DNA of 41,583 nt from Deltaproteobacteria bacterium (GCA_013812655.1 JACCTC010000077.1:1-41583), one strand, 5' to 3'; counted from the first letter of the stretch, positions 23,997 through 33,047 are shown. The notes: generated by a model from the sequence alone, not told the origin. Translations and numbers: made by a program.

Positions 23997-25541
23997 ATGT
24001 CGGCTGAGCCGACCGAAGGCGCCCGGATCCTCGTCGTCGACGACGAGCGCGTCATCCGCGAGATCCTCGCCGAGTTCCTCACGCTCGAGGGTTTCTCGGT
24101 CCACACCGTCGAGGACGGCGAGAAGGCGCTGACCGAGCTACGGCTACGTCCGTACGATCTGTTGATCACGGACCTCAAGATGCCGCGGCTGTCGGGGCTG
24201 CAGCTGCTCGAGAAGATCGAGCAGGAGCGACTCGGCGTGCTCACCGTCCTGATGACGGGGTTCGGCACCGTCGAGACCGCGATCGAGGCGATGAAGAAGG
24301 GCGCCTACGATTACCTGTTGAAGCCGTTCAAGGTCGAAGAGGTGATCCACGTCGTCGAGCGAGCGCTGTATCGCCAGCGCTTGCAGGCCGAGAACATCCG
24401 GCTTCGCGAGGCGCTCACGATCTACAAGGTCTCCGAGGCGATCGCGCTGTCGCATGACATCGAGCACATCCTCGACGTCTGCCTGCGTGCCGCCCTCGAC
24501 GAGGTCAAGGCGGATGTCGCGACGCTCCACCTTCGAGACTCGATGTCGGGTCATTACGAGGAGCGCGTCAAGGTCGTCGCCGCCGACAGCGCGCCGCGCA
24601 ACGGCCTGCCCTCGCCGGCGTTCGGGCTCCTCGTCGACCAGTTCTCGCAGGGCGTGCCGATCCTCGCGCACGGCCTCAAGGCGGCCCGGTTCTTCACGGA
24701 GAACAGCGCGCCCGACGGACTGTCGTCGTTCATCGCGGTTCCGCTGACGGTGCACGGCACCACGGTCGGCGTCCTCAACGTCTTCTCGTACACGTCCGGC
24801 AAGAAGTTCGACGAGGGGCACCGCAAGCTGCTCTCGGTCCTGGCTTCGCGCGCGGCGAGTGCGATCGACAACGCGCGGCTCTACGGCGAGCTGCGCGATT
24901 CGAACGACAGCCTGACGCGCGCGAACTTGTCGCTCGAGGAGATGTTCCAGCAGACCGTCGCCGGCTTCGCGCAGGCGCTCGAGGAGAGTGACCTCTACAC
25001 GCGCGGCCACTCCGAGCGCGTCGCGGTCTACACCGAGATCCTCGGTCGCGGCCTGACCTTGCCCGACGCCGAGCTCCGCCAGATCGTGCAAGCTGGCGTG
25101 ATGCACGACGTCGGCAAGATCGGCGTGCGCTACGACATGCTGAACAAGCCAGGAAAGCTGACGCCCGAGGAGGTCGCGGTGTTTCGCCAGCACCCCGAGA
25201 AGGGCAAGCGCATCCTCGAGCCGGTGCCCTGCCTGCACGGGCTGATCGATGGCTGCTGGTGTCACCACGAGTGGTTCGATGGCGGCGGTTACCCGCGCGG
25301 GCTCTCGGGACAGAACATCCCGCTGGTCGGTCGGGTCGTCGCGATCGCCGATGCGTACGACGCGATGACGTCCGATCGCGCGTATCGCCGCGCGCTTCCG
25401 CACGAGGTCGCGGTCGGCGAGATCGAGCGCTGCGCCGGGACCCAGTTCGATCCGGAGCTCGCCGATGCGTTCGTGAAGCTCGTCGATGCGTGGCGGGCGG
25501 GTATGCGCGAGCGTGGCCAGGACTCGCTGATCCCGCGCTAG
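23997..25541 (+). CDS. Response regulator: REC-GAF-HD-GYP (cyclic-di-GMP phosphodiesterase type)
   Basis: 514 residues. REC domain (8-125) with the acidic pocket VVDDE and phospho-acceptor Asp59 (LLITDLKMP), conserved Thr in MTGFGT and Lys in YLLKPFK. GAF domain about 150-290 (SEAIALSHDIEHILDV to VLASRAASAIDNARL). HD-GYP domain about 315-500 with H370-D371 (HDVGKIG), H423-H424-E425 and GGGYPRG. The catalytic residues are intact, so it should hydrolyse c-di-GMP to pGpG/GMP in response to phosphorylation and a GAF ligand. No sensor kinase is nearby. A Ser/Thr kinase gene follows after 12 bp. Confidence 0.93.
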   Translation: MSAEPTEGARILVVDDERVIREILAEFLTLEGFSVHTVEDGEKALTELRLRPYDLLITDLKMPRLSGLQLLEKIEQERLGVLTVLMTGFGTVETAIEAMKKGAYDYLLKPFKVEEVIHVVERALYRQRLQAENIRLREALTIYKVSEAIALSHDIEHILDVCLRAALDEVKADVATLHLRDSMSGHYEERVKVVAADSAPRNGLPSPAFGLLVDQFSQGVPILAHGLKAARFFTENSAPDGLSSFIAVPLTVHGTTVGVLNVFSYTSGKKFDEGHRKLLSVLASRAASAIDNARLYGELRDSNDSLTRANLSLEEMFQQTVAGFAQALEESDLYTRGHSERVAVYTEILGRGLTLPDAELRQIVQAGVMHDVGKIGVRYDMLNKPGKLTPEEVAVFRQHPEKGKRILEPVPCLHGLIDGCWCHHEWFDGGGYPRGLSGQNIPLVGRVVAIADAYDAMTSDRAYRRALPHEVAVGEIERCAGTQFDPELADAFVKLVDAWRAGMRERGQDSLIPR

Positions 25542-25553
25542 ACTGCGGCCGCG

Positions 25554-27164
25554 ATGCTCGGGGTTTCGGGGAAATATCGGCTCGACCAGCGGCTCGGCGG
25601 CGGCGGTATGGCCGAGGTCTTCCTCGGCTCGACGATGGGCGCCGAAGGATTCTCGCGCAAGGTCGCGATCAAGCGCGTGCTCCCGGGCTACTCGGACAAC
25701 GAGCAGTTCGCGCGGATGTTCATCGAGGAGGCGCGGATCAGCTCGCAGCTCGTGCACCCGAACATCGTGTCGGTGCTCGACTTCGATCGCGACGCCGAGC
25801 AACGCCTGTTTCTCGTGATGGAGCTGGTCGAAGGCAAGGATCTCGACGCGCTCGTCAGCTCCGGCGTTCTCCCCGTCCCCGTCGTCATCTTCGTGATCGG
25901 CGAGGTGCTGCGCGGCCTCGGGTTCGCGCACGACCTGCCGGTCGGCACCGACATGCGCGGCATCATCCATCGCGATGTCTCGCCGCATAACGTGCTGCTG
26001 TCGTGGGACGGCTCGGTCAAGGTCTCTGACTTCGGGATCGCGAAGGCGCGCTCCGCGAGTGCGGCGACCGCGTCGGTGTTCATCAAGGGCAAGCCCGCGT
26101 ACATGAGCCCCGAGCAGGCCAACGGTCAGTCGCTCGACGGCCGCAGCGATCTGTTCGCGGTCGGCATCATGCTGTGGGAGATGCTCGTCGGACGCCGGCT
26201 GTTCACCGGCGAGGACACGCGCGCGATGCTCGCCGGCGTGCTGTTCGGCCAGATCCCGCGGCCGCGTTCGCTGCGCGCGGACATTCCGAAGGACCTCGAG
26301 CGCGTCTGCATGAAGCTGCTCGAGCGCGACCTGCCGGCCCGCTACGCGACGGCCGAGCACGCGATCGCTGATCTCCTGCACTGCAGCGACGCGCCCAAGG
26401 CTGGACGCGAGGCGCTCGCCGCCGCGCTCGCGGAGCGCTTCCCGCAGCAAGTACCGGTCCGCCAGAGCCTGCTGCGCGCGCGCGCGTCCGCCCCCACCCA
26501 ACACCGCGACGCGGTGACGCCGAGCGGCGCTCCCGTGTACACGCAGCCCGATGGATCGCCCGCGCGTGCACCGGCCGCCGCGCTGCCGAGCATCGGCGCG
26601 ATGCGCAACGCGACGACCGGCACGCTCGACCTCCGCGAGCCGCGCCGCAGCCGGGCGATCCCGTTGCTGGTGGTTGCCCTGCTCGGCAGCGCCGCGATCA
26701 CGTTCGGCATCGTGTCGCTCGTCAAGCGCGACCCCGCCGTGACCCCGGTGGCCGCGAGTGCCGGCGATGCCGGGGCCGGCCACGACGCGCTGGGCGGGCC
26801 TCGCGATGCCGCCGAGACCGCCGTGGCGCCAGCGCTCGCCGATGCCTCGCTCGTTGTTATCACCGCAGCCCCGCCCGATGCGACGACGATCACGCCCACA
26901 TTGGCGCCCTCAGACGCTGCCAAAAAAGATGCATCGCCGCAGCAACCGGCGCACCCTGTCAAGCACGGAGCCCTCTCGGTGACGGCGTTTCCCGTGCTGA
27001 CCGTGTTCGTCGGCAAGCGCAAGCACGGAGACACGCCGATCACGATCAAGCTCCCGGTCGGCAAGCACGTCGTTCAGCTACGCAACGTCGAGACCGGATA
27101 CGACGAACGCGTCACCATACAGATCATCGAGAACCAGACCATGAAGATCGATCGGATCAAGTGA
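25554..27164 (+). CDS. Ser/Thr protein kinase with transmembrane helix and periplasmic PEGA domain
   Basis: 536 residues. Kinase domain about 6-280: Gly-rich loop GGGGMAEVF (15-23), Lys40 (VAIK), HRDVSPHN (139-146; the S in place of K is the form found in myxobacterial kinases), SDFGIAK (158-164), and KPAYMSPEQ. Linker with Pro/Ala, membrane helix about 368-390, Asp/Ala-rich spacer, and PEGA domain 472-536 (LSVTAFPVLTVFVGK, HGDTPITIKLPVGKHVVQL). It should sense the envelope and phosphorylate cytoplasmic targets. It is followed 2 bp later by an exported PEGA protein, a plausible partner. Confidence 0.92.
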   Translation: MLGVSGKYRLDQRLGGGGMAEVFLGSTMGAEGFSRKVAIKRVLPGYSDNEQFARMFIEEARISSQLVHPNIVSVLDFDRDAEQRLFLVMELVEGKDLDALVSSGVLPVPVVIFVIGEVLRGLGFAHDLPVGTDMRGIIHRDVSPHNVLLSWDGSVKVSDFGIAKARSASAATASVFIKGKPAYMSPEQANGQSLDGRSDLFAVGIMLWEMLVGRRLFTGEDTRAMLAGVLFGQIPRPRSLRADIPKDLERVCMKLLERDLPARYATAEHAIADLLHCSDAPKAGREALAAALAERFPQQVPVRQSLLRARASAPTQHRDAVTPSGAPVYTQPDGSPARAPAAALPSIGAMRNATTGTLDLREPRRSRAIPLLVVALLGSAAITFGIVSLVKRDPAVTPVAASAGDAGAGHDALGGPRDAAETAVAPALADASLVVITAAPPDATTITPTLAPSDAAKKDASPQQPAHPVKHGALSVTAFPVLTVFVGKRKHGDTPITIKLPVGKHVVQLRNVETGYDERVTIQIIENQTMKIDRIK

Positions 27165-27165
27165 G

Positions 27166-28131
27166 ATGCGCGGACTCGCACCAACCCTGCTCGCCGGCCT
27201 GCTCCTCGTTGTGTGGATGACCTCACCGGCGTACGCCGGTCGCGAGGTGGGTGTCGTGGTGGTCGGCGAATCGACGATGCAACCGCAGCTGGTCGCCCAG
27301 CTCGAGGCGTGGCTCCGCCAGCACGGACACCAGCTCGTGCCCGCCCCGTTACCACCCGAGGCGATCAACACGCTGATCGACTGCTTCGTGATCGAGGACG
27401 AGGTGTGCGCGCGCAAGGTGATCGAGAAGCGCGCGAAGGCCGCGACCGTCGTGTTCGCGCGCGTCGACCTGCAAGCCGGCGCGACCGCGGACGAGCGCAC
27501 CGTGACGATCACCGCGTACTGGTTCGAGAAGGCGGGTGGCGACGCGATCGCCGAGCGGCGATTCTGCGAGCGCTGCACCGACCTGACATTGCGCAGCACC
27601 GCCGACGAGCTGATGGCTGCGCTCGCACGCGCGACCACGCCGGACAGCGGTCACCTCAAGCTGACGACGTCGCAGCCGGGCGCGCGCGTCGCGGTCGATG
27701 GCAAGCCGGTCGGCGTGACGCCGCTCGATTACGAGCTCCCCGCCGGGCCCCACCGCGTCGTCGTCTCGCACGGTGGCGCTGATGTCGTGCGCGACGTCAC
27801 GATCGTGCCGGGCGAGGCGACGCTGCTCGATCTCGAGGTCGAGCGTCCGCGCTCGCGGCGCATGTTGCCGACAATGCTGCTCGGCGGTGGCGGTGCGTTG
27901 TTCGTCACCGGCGCCGTGCTGTTCGCGATCGATGAGGACGTGCCGCCTCCGGTCGGCGAGCAGCCGGAGTTCTATCGCAACACCGCCGCTGCCGGCGTCG
28001 GGCTGATGATCACCGGCGCGCTCGCCGGCGGCCTCGGCGCCTATCTCCTGTTCTCCTCGAAGTCATCGTCGGTCCCGGTCGCATCGGTCACTTCGCACAG
28101 CGGGTACGTCGGCTGGGCTGGCAGCTTCTGA
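27166..28131 (+). CDS. Exported PEGA-domain protein with C-terminal membrane hairpin
   Basis: 321 residues. Signal peptide (MRGLAPTLLAGLLLVVW, cleavage near AYA-GRE), N-terminal domain about 24-160 with strand/helix alternation (REVGVVVVGES, AAIRKV-like KVIEKRAKAATVVFARVD), then a PEGA domain about 165-225 (LKLTTSQPGARVAVDG, GVTPLDYELPAGPHRVVV). Two membrane segments (about 240-262 and 278-300) are joined by an acidic loop, followed by a Ser-rich end. The membrane hairpin resembles that of the gene at 30090 (NTAAAG versus NTAAGW). It starts 2 bp after the kinase stop. Confidence 0.8.
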   Translation: MRGLAPTLLAGLLLVVWMTSPAYAGREVGVVVVGESTMQPQLVAQLEAWLRQHGHQLVPAPLPPEAINTLIDCFVIEDEVCARKVIEKRAKAATVVFARVDLQAGATADERTVTITAYWFEKAGGDAIAERRFCERCTDLTLRSTADELMAALARATTPDSGHLKLTTSQPGARVAVDGKPVGVTPLDYELPAGPHRVVVSHGGADVVRDVTIVPGEATLLDLEVERPRSRRMLPTMLLGGGGALFVTGAVLFAIDEDVPPPVGEQPEFYRNTAAAGVGLMITGALAGGLGAYLLFSSKSSSVPVASVTSHSGYVGWAGSF

Positions 28132-28180
28132 TGCTCCCATCACAGCCTTCGCTGCTCGTCTCTCAAAGCTGGAGCCCTTC

Positions 28181-29446
28181 ATGACCCTCGCCCGTGCTGC
28201 TCTCGTCGTGACGCTGTCCCTCGCCGGCTGCAAGGAGAAGAATCCGAACTTCTGCGCGGACTCTCCAGACAACCTCTGCTCCGATGGCGGGATCGTCGAG
28301 GAGTGCAGCGCGGCCGATCCGACCTGTGCGGTGGGCGTCTGCAAGGTCGAGAGCGAGAAGTGCGTCGAGTGCCTCGTGAACAGCGACTGCACGGCGGCCG
28401 CTCCGATCTGTGACTCCGGGACGAACCTGTGCAGCCCGTGCACCGCGCATACGGAGTGCGAGTCCAGGGCCTGCATGCCCGGCGGCGAGTGCGCGATGGC
28501 GTCCGCAGTGGCCTACGTGACCGGCGTGACGGGCGACGACAACGGCATGTGCACCGATATCGCGCCGTGCAGGTCGGTGACGCGCGCGCTCACGACCGGC
28601 CGGCGGATCATCAAGCTGAGCGGCATGGTCGACGACCCCGTCGTGTTCGACAACACGCCATCCACGATCGTGCTCGCCGATCCGGACACCCGACTGACCA
28701 GGACCGGCGGCGGTCCGATCATCGACGTCAAGGGCACGAGCAACATCACGATCCACGATCTCCAGATCGCCGGCGCGAGCGGCGGCGCAGGTGGCATCGG
28801 CGTGACGATCTCCGGGGGCTCACCGACGCTGGCGCTCGTCAACGTGCGCGTGAACGGCAACCAGGGCCGTGGCGTCGTCGTCAACGCGGGCACGATCTCG
28901 ATCCAGCGCTCGATGATCTTCGAGAACGACGCGGGCGGCCTCGCGATCCTGGCGGCGCAGAAGGTTGTCGTCGAGAGCACGATCATCGCGAACAACGGTC
29001 GCTCCGCCGGAACGTCGCAGAGCACGCTAGGTGCCGGCACGATCGAGATGGTCACCGACGTGGCGGGCAGTAGATTTCAGTCGAACACCGTCGTCGCCAA
29101 CCAGAACTCCGTCGGCAGCCTGTTGCCGGCTGGCCTCGCGTGTCAGGTCACCGCGTTATCCGCCGCCGGCAACATCTTCTACGCGAACGTCCACGGCACC
29201 AGCAGCGACGCCAGCCAGCAGAAGGCAGGCGGCTGTGACTTCGGCAACAGCTTCGCCTCCGCACCCGTCGCGGGCGATCTTGGCTTCAACCTGACGTCGA
29301 ACCCGCCGCAGTACCACCTCGTCGCGACGTCGCCCGCCACGGTGCTCGACGTCGGCGGCACGTGTCCGATGCTCGACTTCGACGGCGAGGAGCGGCCGAT
29401 GAACGGCGCGTGTGACCTCGGCGCCGACGAGCTGACGGCTCCGTAA
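28181..29446 (+). CDS. Lipoprotein: Cys-rich module plus parallel beta-helix domain
   Basis: 421 residues with ribosome site GGAG. Lipobox LAGC (Cys17). Residues 24-110 carry about 17 cysteines in short CxxxC/CxxC pairs (CSAADPTC, CVECLVNSDC, CSPCTAHTEC). From about 130 to 370 are parallel beta-helix style repeats (IIDVKGTSNITIHDLQIAG, LALVNVRVNGNQGRGVVVN, ISIQRSMIFENDAGGLAI, VVVESTIIANNG), like PbH1/NosD-type surface proteins. It ends with a D-F-D-G type turn (LDFDGEERP). Likely surface-exposed, adhesion or carbohydrate binding. No catalytic site is obvious. Confidence 0.83.
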   Translation: MTLARAALVVTLSLAGCKEKNPNFCADSPDNLCSDGGIVEECSAADPTCAVGVCKVESEKCVECLVNSDCTAAAPICDSGTNLCSPCTAHTECESRACMPGGECAMASAVAYVTGVTGDDNGMCTDIAPCRSVTRALTTGRRIIKLSGMVDDPVVFDNTPSTIVLADPDTRLTRTGGGPIIDVKGTSNITIHDLQIAGASGGAGGIGVTISGGSPTLALVNVRVNGNQGRGVVVNAGTISIQRSMIFENDAGGLAILAAQKVVVESTIIANNGRSAGTSQSTLGAGTIEMVTDVAGSRFQSNTVVANQNSVGSLLPAGLACQVTALSAAGNIFYANVHGTSSDASQQKAGGCDFGNSFASAPVAGDLGFNLTSNPPQYHLVATSPATVLDVGGTCPMLDFDGEERPMNGACDLGADELTAP

Positions 29447-29482
29447 CACTACTGCGTCACGTAATAATCTGACGCAGTGGTG
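29447..29482. repeat. Inverted repeat between two lipoprotein genes
   Basis: The 13-base arms cactactgcgtca (29447-29459) and tgacgcagtggtg (29470-29482) pair with one mismatch around a 10-nt loop. It directly follows the stop at 29446. There is no T-run in either direction, so it is not a classical terminator; an mRNA-stabilising hairpin, attenuator or protein-binding site is equally possible. Confidence 0.5.
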
Positions 29483-29500
29483 CTAACTCACCGGCACCTC

Positions 29501-30052
29501 ATGGCCGGCGCGCCGGTGCAGGCCTACGCTCGAAAAGTGCAACTTCCTCTGCTCGTCTCGTGTGCCGCGCTCGCCGGTTGCGGCATCACCGACTTCGATG
29601 TCACCCAGGACATCATCGAACAACGCTTGCAGGGATCCGGTATCCCTGCGCCGCTTGCCGGCCTGTTCCCGATCCCGCTGAACCTCGATCTGTCGGCGGA
29701 GATCGCGAAGCGTGACTCTGGCCCGATCGACAGCATCACCATGTCGTCGCTCTCGCTCGTGATCACGGCGACCGCGCAGCCGAGCGGCGATACCGATGAC
29801 TGGAGCTTCGTCGACGAGATCCGCGTCTTCGTGAAGAGCAGCCAGGGGGGCTCGGGCCTGCCACGCCGCGAGATCGCGCACGTCACGGCGCCGGGTGCGG
29901 TGACAACGCTGAAGTTCACCGTCGAGAATGACGTCGACATCAAGCCGTACGTGGACGAGGGGAGCATCGTCGAGAGCGAGGGTCGGGGGACCGCGCCGAC
30001 CGACGACATCACCTACACCGGCAAGGCCGTATTCACCGTGCATCCGCTGTAA
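29501..30052 (+). CDS. Lipoprotein of unknown function
   Basis: 183 residues from ATG 29501; GTG 29537, giving a shorter n-region, is an alternative. Lipobox LAGC (Cys27). The mature region starts with GITDFDVTQDIIEQRL and is rich in beta strands (SSLSLVITATAQPSGDTDDW, EIRVFVKSSQGG, VTTLKFTVENDVDIKPYVD, YTGKAVFTVHPL), suggesting an Ig/jelly-roll-like exported domain. I do not recognise the family. It is preceded by a hairpin (29447-29482), which may separate it from the gene before it, and the PEGA gene at 30090 follows 37 bp later. Confidence 0.68.
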   Translation: MAGAPVQAYARKVQLPLLVSCAALAGCGITDFDVTQDIIEQRLQGSGIPAPLAGLFPIPLNLDLSAEIAKRDSGPIDSITMSSLSLVITATAQPSGDTDDWSFVDEIRVFVKSSQGGSGLPRREIAHVTAPGAVTTLKFTVENDVDIKPYVDEGSIVESEGRGTAPTDDITYTGKAVFTVHPL

Positions 30053-30089
30053 GTCGCCGCGCCGCCGCAAACTGTGATACGGGCTGAGC

Positions 30090-31547
30090 GTGCGAACGAA
30101 AAGCTTCGTGGTGTGGGTCGCGATCGCGGGCGTGGGGCTGCAGACGCCGGTCGCGAGTGCGGGTGACGGGATCGTGCTGGAGGCGTACACCGGTCAGCGT
30201 CCCGACGATGCGAGCAGGCTGCTGTCGCCCGTGCTCGACGAGCTCGCGGCCAAGGGCTTCGTCGCGGGCTCCGAGGTGGTCGGGCGCAAGTTCGAATCGC
30301 GGGTGTCACGGCGGGCGATGATCGGGGCGGGGCTCGGCGACGACTTCGGCGAGCAGGTCGAGAAGGGCCACAAGGCCTGGATCGGTGGGCAGTTCGAGCA
30401 GGCCGTGAAGATCCTCGCGCCGCTCGTCGACAGCGCGCATGCGAACCCGGGCTCGTTCGCGCAGAACCAGGCGCTCCGCGAGAAGCTGCTGAAGGCGCTC
30501 GTGGCACTCGCGCTGTCGCAACAGCGCATGGGGGATCCGAGCGCGACCCGGCAGACGTTTGGCGAGATCTTGCGGAGCTTCCCGGACACCGTGCTCTCGC
30601 GCGCGTCGTACGGTCCCGAGGCGTTCACGCTGTTCGAGGAGGTTCGCAAGGAAGCGGCCACCAGCGGTCGCGGCCGGCTCGCGATCAAGGTGAGCAACGA
30701 CAGCGCAGCCGTCTTCATCAACGAGCGGTTCCTCAACGTCGGCTCGAGCACGAAGGGTGACCTGCTGCCGGGCGAGTACCGGGTCTTCGCGCAGCTCGGC
30801 AAGCAGCCGTCGCGGAGCCACCGCGTCGTCGTCAAGGCGAACGAGGAAGCCGCCGTCACGATCGACGCGGGCTTCGACGCTGCAGTCCACGGCTCGCCGA
30901 AGTGGACCGGCTTCTTGTTCCGCGAACAGGCCGAGCGCGAGAAGCTCGAGTCGACATACGCCGCGGCGTTCGCGAACTCGATCGACGCGCGGGCGGTGGT
31001 GGTCGTCGGCATCGACAACGTGCGCGGCCGGCCTGCGGTGGTCGGCTCGCTCATCAATTTGATGAACGGTCGCGAGATCCGGCGCGCCAGTCTCGGCCTC
31101 GACCCCGATCCGAGCGCCGATCGGTTGCGTGCGCTGGCGCGCTTCCTCGCCGGCGAGAACGCGGTGCCGGGAATCGATATCCAGATTGCCGGTGACGCCG
31201 CGAGCGCCCCGGTCGGTACTGGCGAAGGCGTCCAGATCGCGGACCTCGGCGACTCGCGCGAAGCCGGCATGTGGGGTGGCTGGAAGTACGTCAGCGGCGG
31301 GCTCGCGGTCGGCGCGCTCGCGGTTGGCGGTTATCTGCTCGCGACCGACGGCGACTGCGCCGATGACGCGTGCAACGATCTCAAGAACAACACCGCGGCG
31401 GGCTGGGCCGTGCTTGGCGGCGGGATTGCGATGACCGGCATCACCGTCTACCTCCTCATCCGCAGCGACGGCAAGACCCCGAAGCGCTCGGCCTACGTCG
31501 TGCCGACCGGCGACGGCGCGTTCGCAGCGTTCGCCACGCGCTTCTAA
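30090..31547 (+). CDS. Exported PEGA-domain protein with TPR-like region and membrane hairpin
   Basis: 485 residues from GTG 30090. Signal peptide (about 1-24, ending ASA). Residues about 80-190 are TPR-like (GHKAWIGGQFEQAVKILAPL, LVALALSQQRMGDPSATRQ). PEGA domain about 198-260 (LAIKVSNDSAAVFINERFL, GDLLPGEYRVFAQLGKQ). A second alpha/beta domain follows (ARAVVVVGIDNVRGRPAVVG, about 300-370), then two membrane segments with an acidic, Cys-containing loop (about 405-460). The C-terminal hairpin is related to that of the gene at 27166. Both probably sit at the inner membrane facing the periplasm. It ends 3 bp from hflX, which is convergent. Confidence 0.8.
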   Translation: MRTKSFVVWVAIAGVGLQTPVASAGDGIVLEAYTGQRPDDASRLLSPVLDELAAKGFVAGSEVVGRKFESRVSRRAMIGAGLGDDFGEQVEKGHKAWIGGQFEQAVKILAPLVDSAHANPGSFAQNQALREKLLKALVALALSQQRMGDPSATRQTFGEILRSFPDTVLSRASYGPEAFTLFEEVRKEAATSGRGRLAIKVSNDSAAVFINERFLNVGSSTKGDLLPGEYRVFAQLGKQPSRSHRVVVKANEEAAVTIDAGFDAAVHGSPKWTGFLFREQAEREKLESTYAAAFANSIDARAVVVVGIDNVRGRPAVVGSLINLMNGREIRRASLGLDPDPSADRLRALARFLAGENAVPGIDIQIAGDAASAPVGTGEGVQIADLGDSREAGMWGGWKYVSGGLAVGALAVGGYLLATDGDCADDACNDLKNNTAAGWAVLGGGIAMTGITVYLLIRSDGKTPKRSAYVVPTGDGAFAAFATRF

Positions 31548-31550
31548 CGA

Positions 31551-33023
31551 TCAGGCCTGGTCGACAGGTTCGGCCGGCTCGAGCGGCTCGGCGCTCGCGA
31601 GCGAGCTCCGAAGATCCTCGAGGATCTTCGCCGGCGCGCGAACCCGCAGCTTGGTGCCGTCGTCGTCGTGCTCCTCGGCGAGGACCGTGGTGCGTTCGTG
31701 GATCTGATGGACCATGCGCTGCGCCGTCCACGGCACGACGAGCTCGGTCTCCTCGAGCGCACCCGCAAACTTCTCGATCAAGTGGTCGCGCAGACGGTGG
31801 GCGTCCGCGCGATCCTTTGCCGAGAGCTGGAGCGCACCGGGATAGCGCGCCTCGAGCGAGCGCCGGCCGAGCGTGTCGACGCGATCGATCTTGTTGAGGA
31901 CGAGCCAGGTCGGGACCTCGTCGGCACCGATCTCGCGAAGCACCTCGCGGGTGACGGCGATGTGATCCGCGAGCGCGGCGTCGGCGGCGTCGACGACGTG
32001 GAGCAGCAGATCGGCGTCGGCAGCCTCGTCGAGAGTCGAGCGAAACGACGCGACGAGATCGTGCGGCAGCTTCTTGATGAAGCCGACGGTATCGGTGACC
32101 AGGATCGCGGGCTCGGTCGGCGGGATGAGCCGGCGGACCGTGGTGTCGAGCGTCGCGAACAGCTTGTCGGCGACGTAGACGTCGGAGCTGGTGAGCGCCC
32201 GCATCAGCGACGACTTGCCGGCGTTCGTGTAGCCGACGAGCGCGATGGTCGGCAGCTCGCTGCGGCGGTTGCGCCGGGTCTTCGAGCCGCCCTCGATCTG
32301 CGAGAGCTCGTCGCGTAGCTCGGCGATCCGGTCGCGGATCCGGCGCCGATCGAGCTCGAGCGTGCTCTCGCCCGCGCCCTTGCCACCGATCCCGCCGCGC
32401 ACGCGGTCACCGCCACCCGAGCCTTCGCGCAGCCGTGGTGCGAGGTATTTGAGGCGCGCGATCTCGACCTGCAGCCTCGCCTCGCGGGTCTTGGCGTGGC
32501 GATGAAAGATCTCGAGGATCACCGAGGTGCGATCGAGGACGTCGGCGCCGGTCGCGCGCTCGAGGTTGCGCTGCTGGGTCGGCGACAGATCGTGGTCGAC
32601 GAGCACGACCTTGGCCTTCGCGGCCTCGGGCTTGGGCGTCGTCACCGCGTCGTCGGTCGTGGCGTCATCGTCGGCGGTTTCGGCGTCGTCGTCGCCGTCG
32701 TCGTCGTCTTCGCCGTCGGCTTCGGCGGTCTTCTTCTTGCTGCCTGGCTTGCTGAACGCCTCGACGACGCCGGTCCCGCCGGTCCACTCGGCGAGCTCCT
32801 TGAGCTTGCCCTCGCCGAACACGATGCCGGGCGCGAGCTTGGCGCGGCGCTGGGTCAGCCGCCCGATCGGTTCGAGGCCGAGGGTCTTTGCAAGCCGCTC
32901 GAGCTCCTCCATCGAGGACACGAGCTCGGCCTCGGTGACATCGGGGAGCTGGACGGCAACCACGACCGCGGTCGGGCGCTCGTCGCCCGTGATCTCGAGC
33001 AACGGACGGGTCTCGAACGCCAT
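31551..33023 (-). CDS. hflX: GTPase HflX with acidic insertion
   Basis: 490 residues from ATG 33023 (AAGGTG upstream; the frame extends to a TTG at 33044). HflX N-terminal domain, the linker LSPTQQRNLERATGADVLDRT, coiled coil, and G domain with Walker A GYTNAGKSS (264-272), DTVGFI and NKID are all present. HflX splits stalled 70S ribosomes. Between the two halves of the N-terminal domain, about residues 88-136 form a low-complexity Asp/Glu/Thr stretch (EADGEDDDDGDDDAETADDD) not found in typical HflX proteins; it is encoded by GTC/GTCGTC microsatellite-like DNA at about 32640-32730. Confidence 0.95.
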   Translation of the reverse strand: MAFETRPLLEITGDERPTAVVVAVQLPDVTEAELVSSMEELERLAKTLGLEPIGRLTQRRAKLAPGIVFGEGKLKELAEWTGGTGVVEAFSKPGSKKKTAEADGEDDDDGDDDAETADDDATTDDAVTTPKPEAAKAKVVLVDHDLSPTQQRNLERATGADVLDRTSVILEIFHRHAKTREARLQVEIARLKYLAPRLREGSGGGDRVRGGIGGKGAGESTLELDRRRIRDRIAELRDELSQIEGGSKTRRNRRSELPTIALVGYTNAGKSSLMRALTSSDVYVADKLFATLDTTVRRLIPPTEPAILVTDTVGFIKKLPHDLVASFRSTLDEAADADLLLHVVDAADAALADHIAVTREVLREIGADEVPTWLVLNKIDRVDTLGRRSLEARYPGALQLSAKDRADAHRLRDHLIEKFAGALEETELVVPWTAQRMVHQIHERTTVLAEEHDDDGTKLRVRAPAKILEDLRSSLASAEPLEPAEPVDQA

Positions 33024-33047
33024 GGGCTGGGCACCTTGGCCCAACCC

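Noticed and set aside
24144..26783. An 879-residue frame on the minus strand across the HD-GYP and kinase genes
   Set aside because: It is antisense to two genes with intact catalytic motifs and has Arg/Asp/His-rich composition typical of reverse frames in GC-rich DNA.
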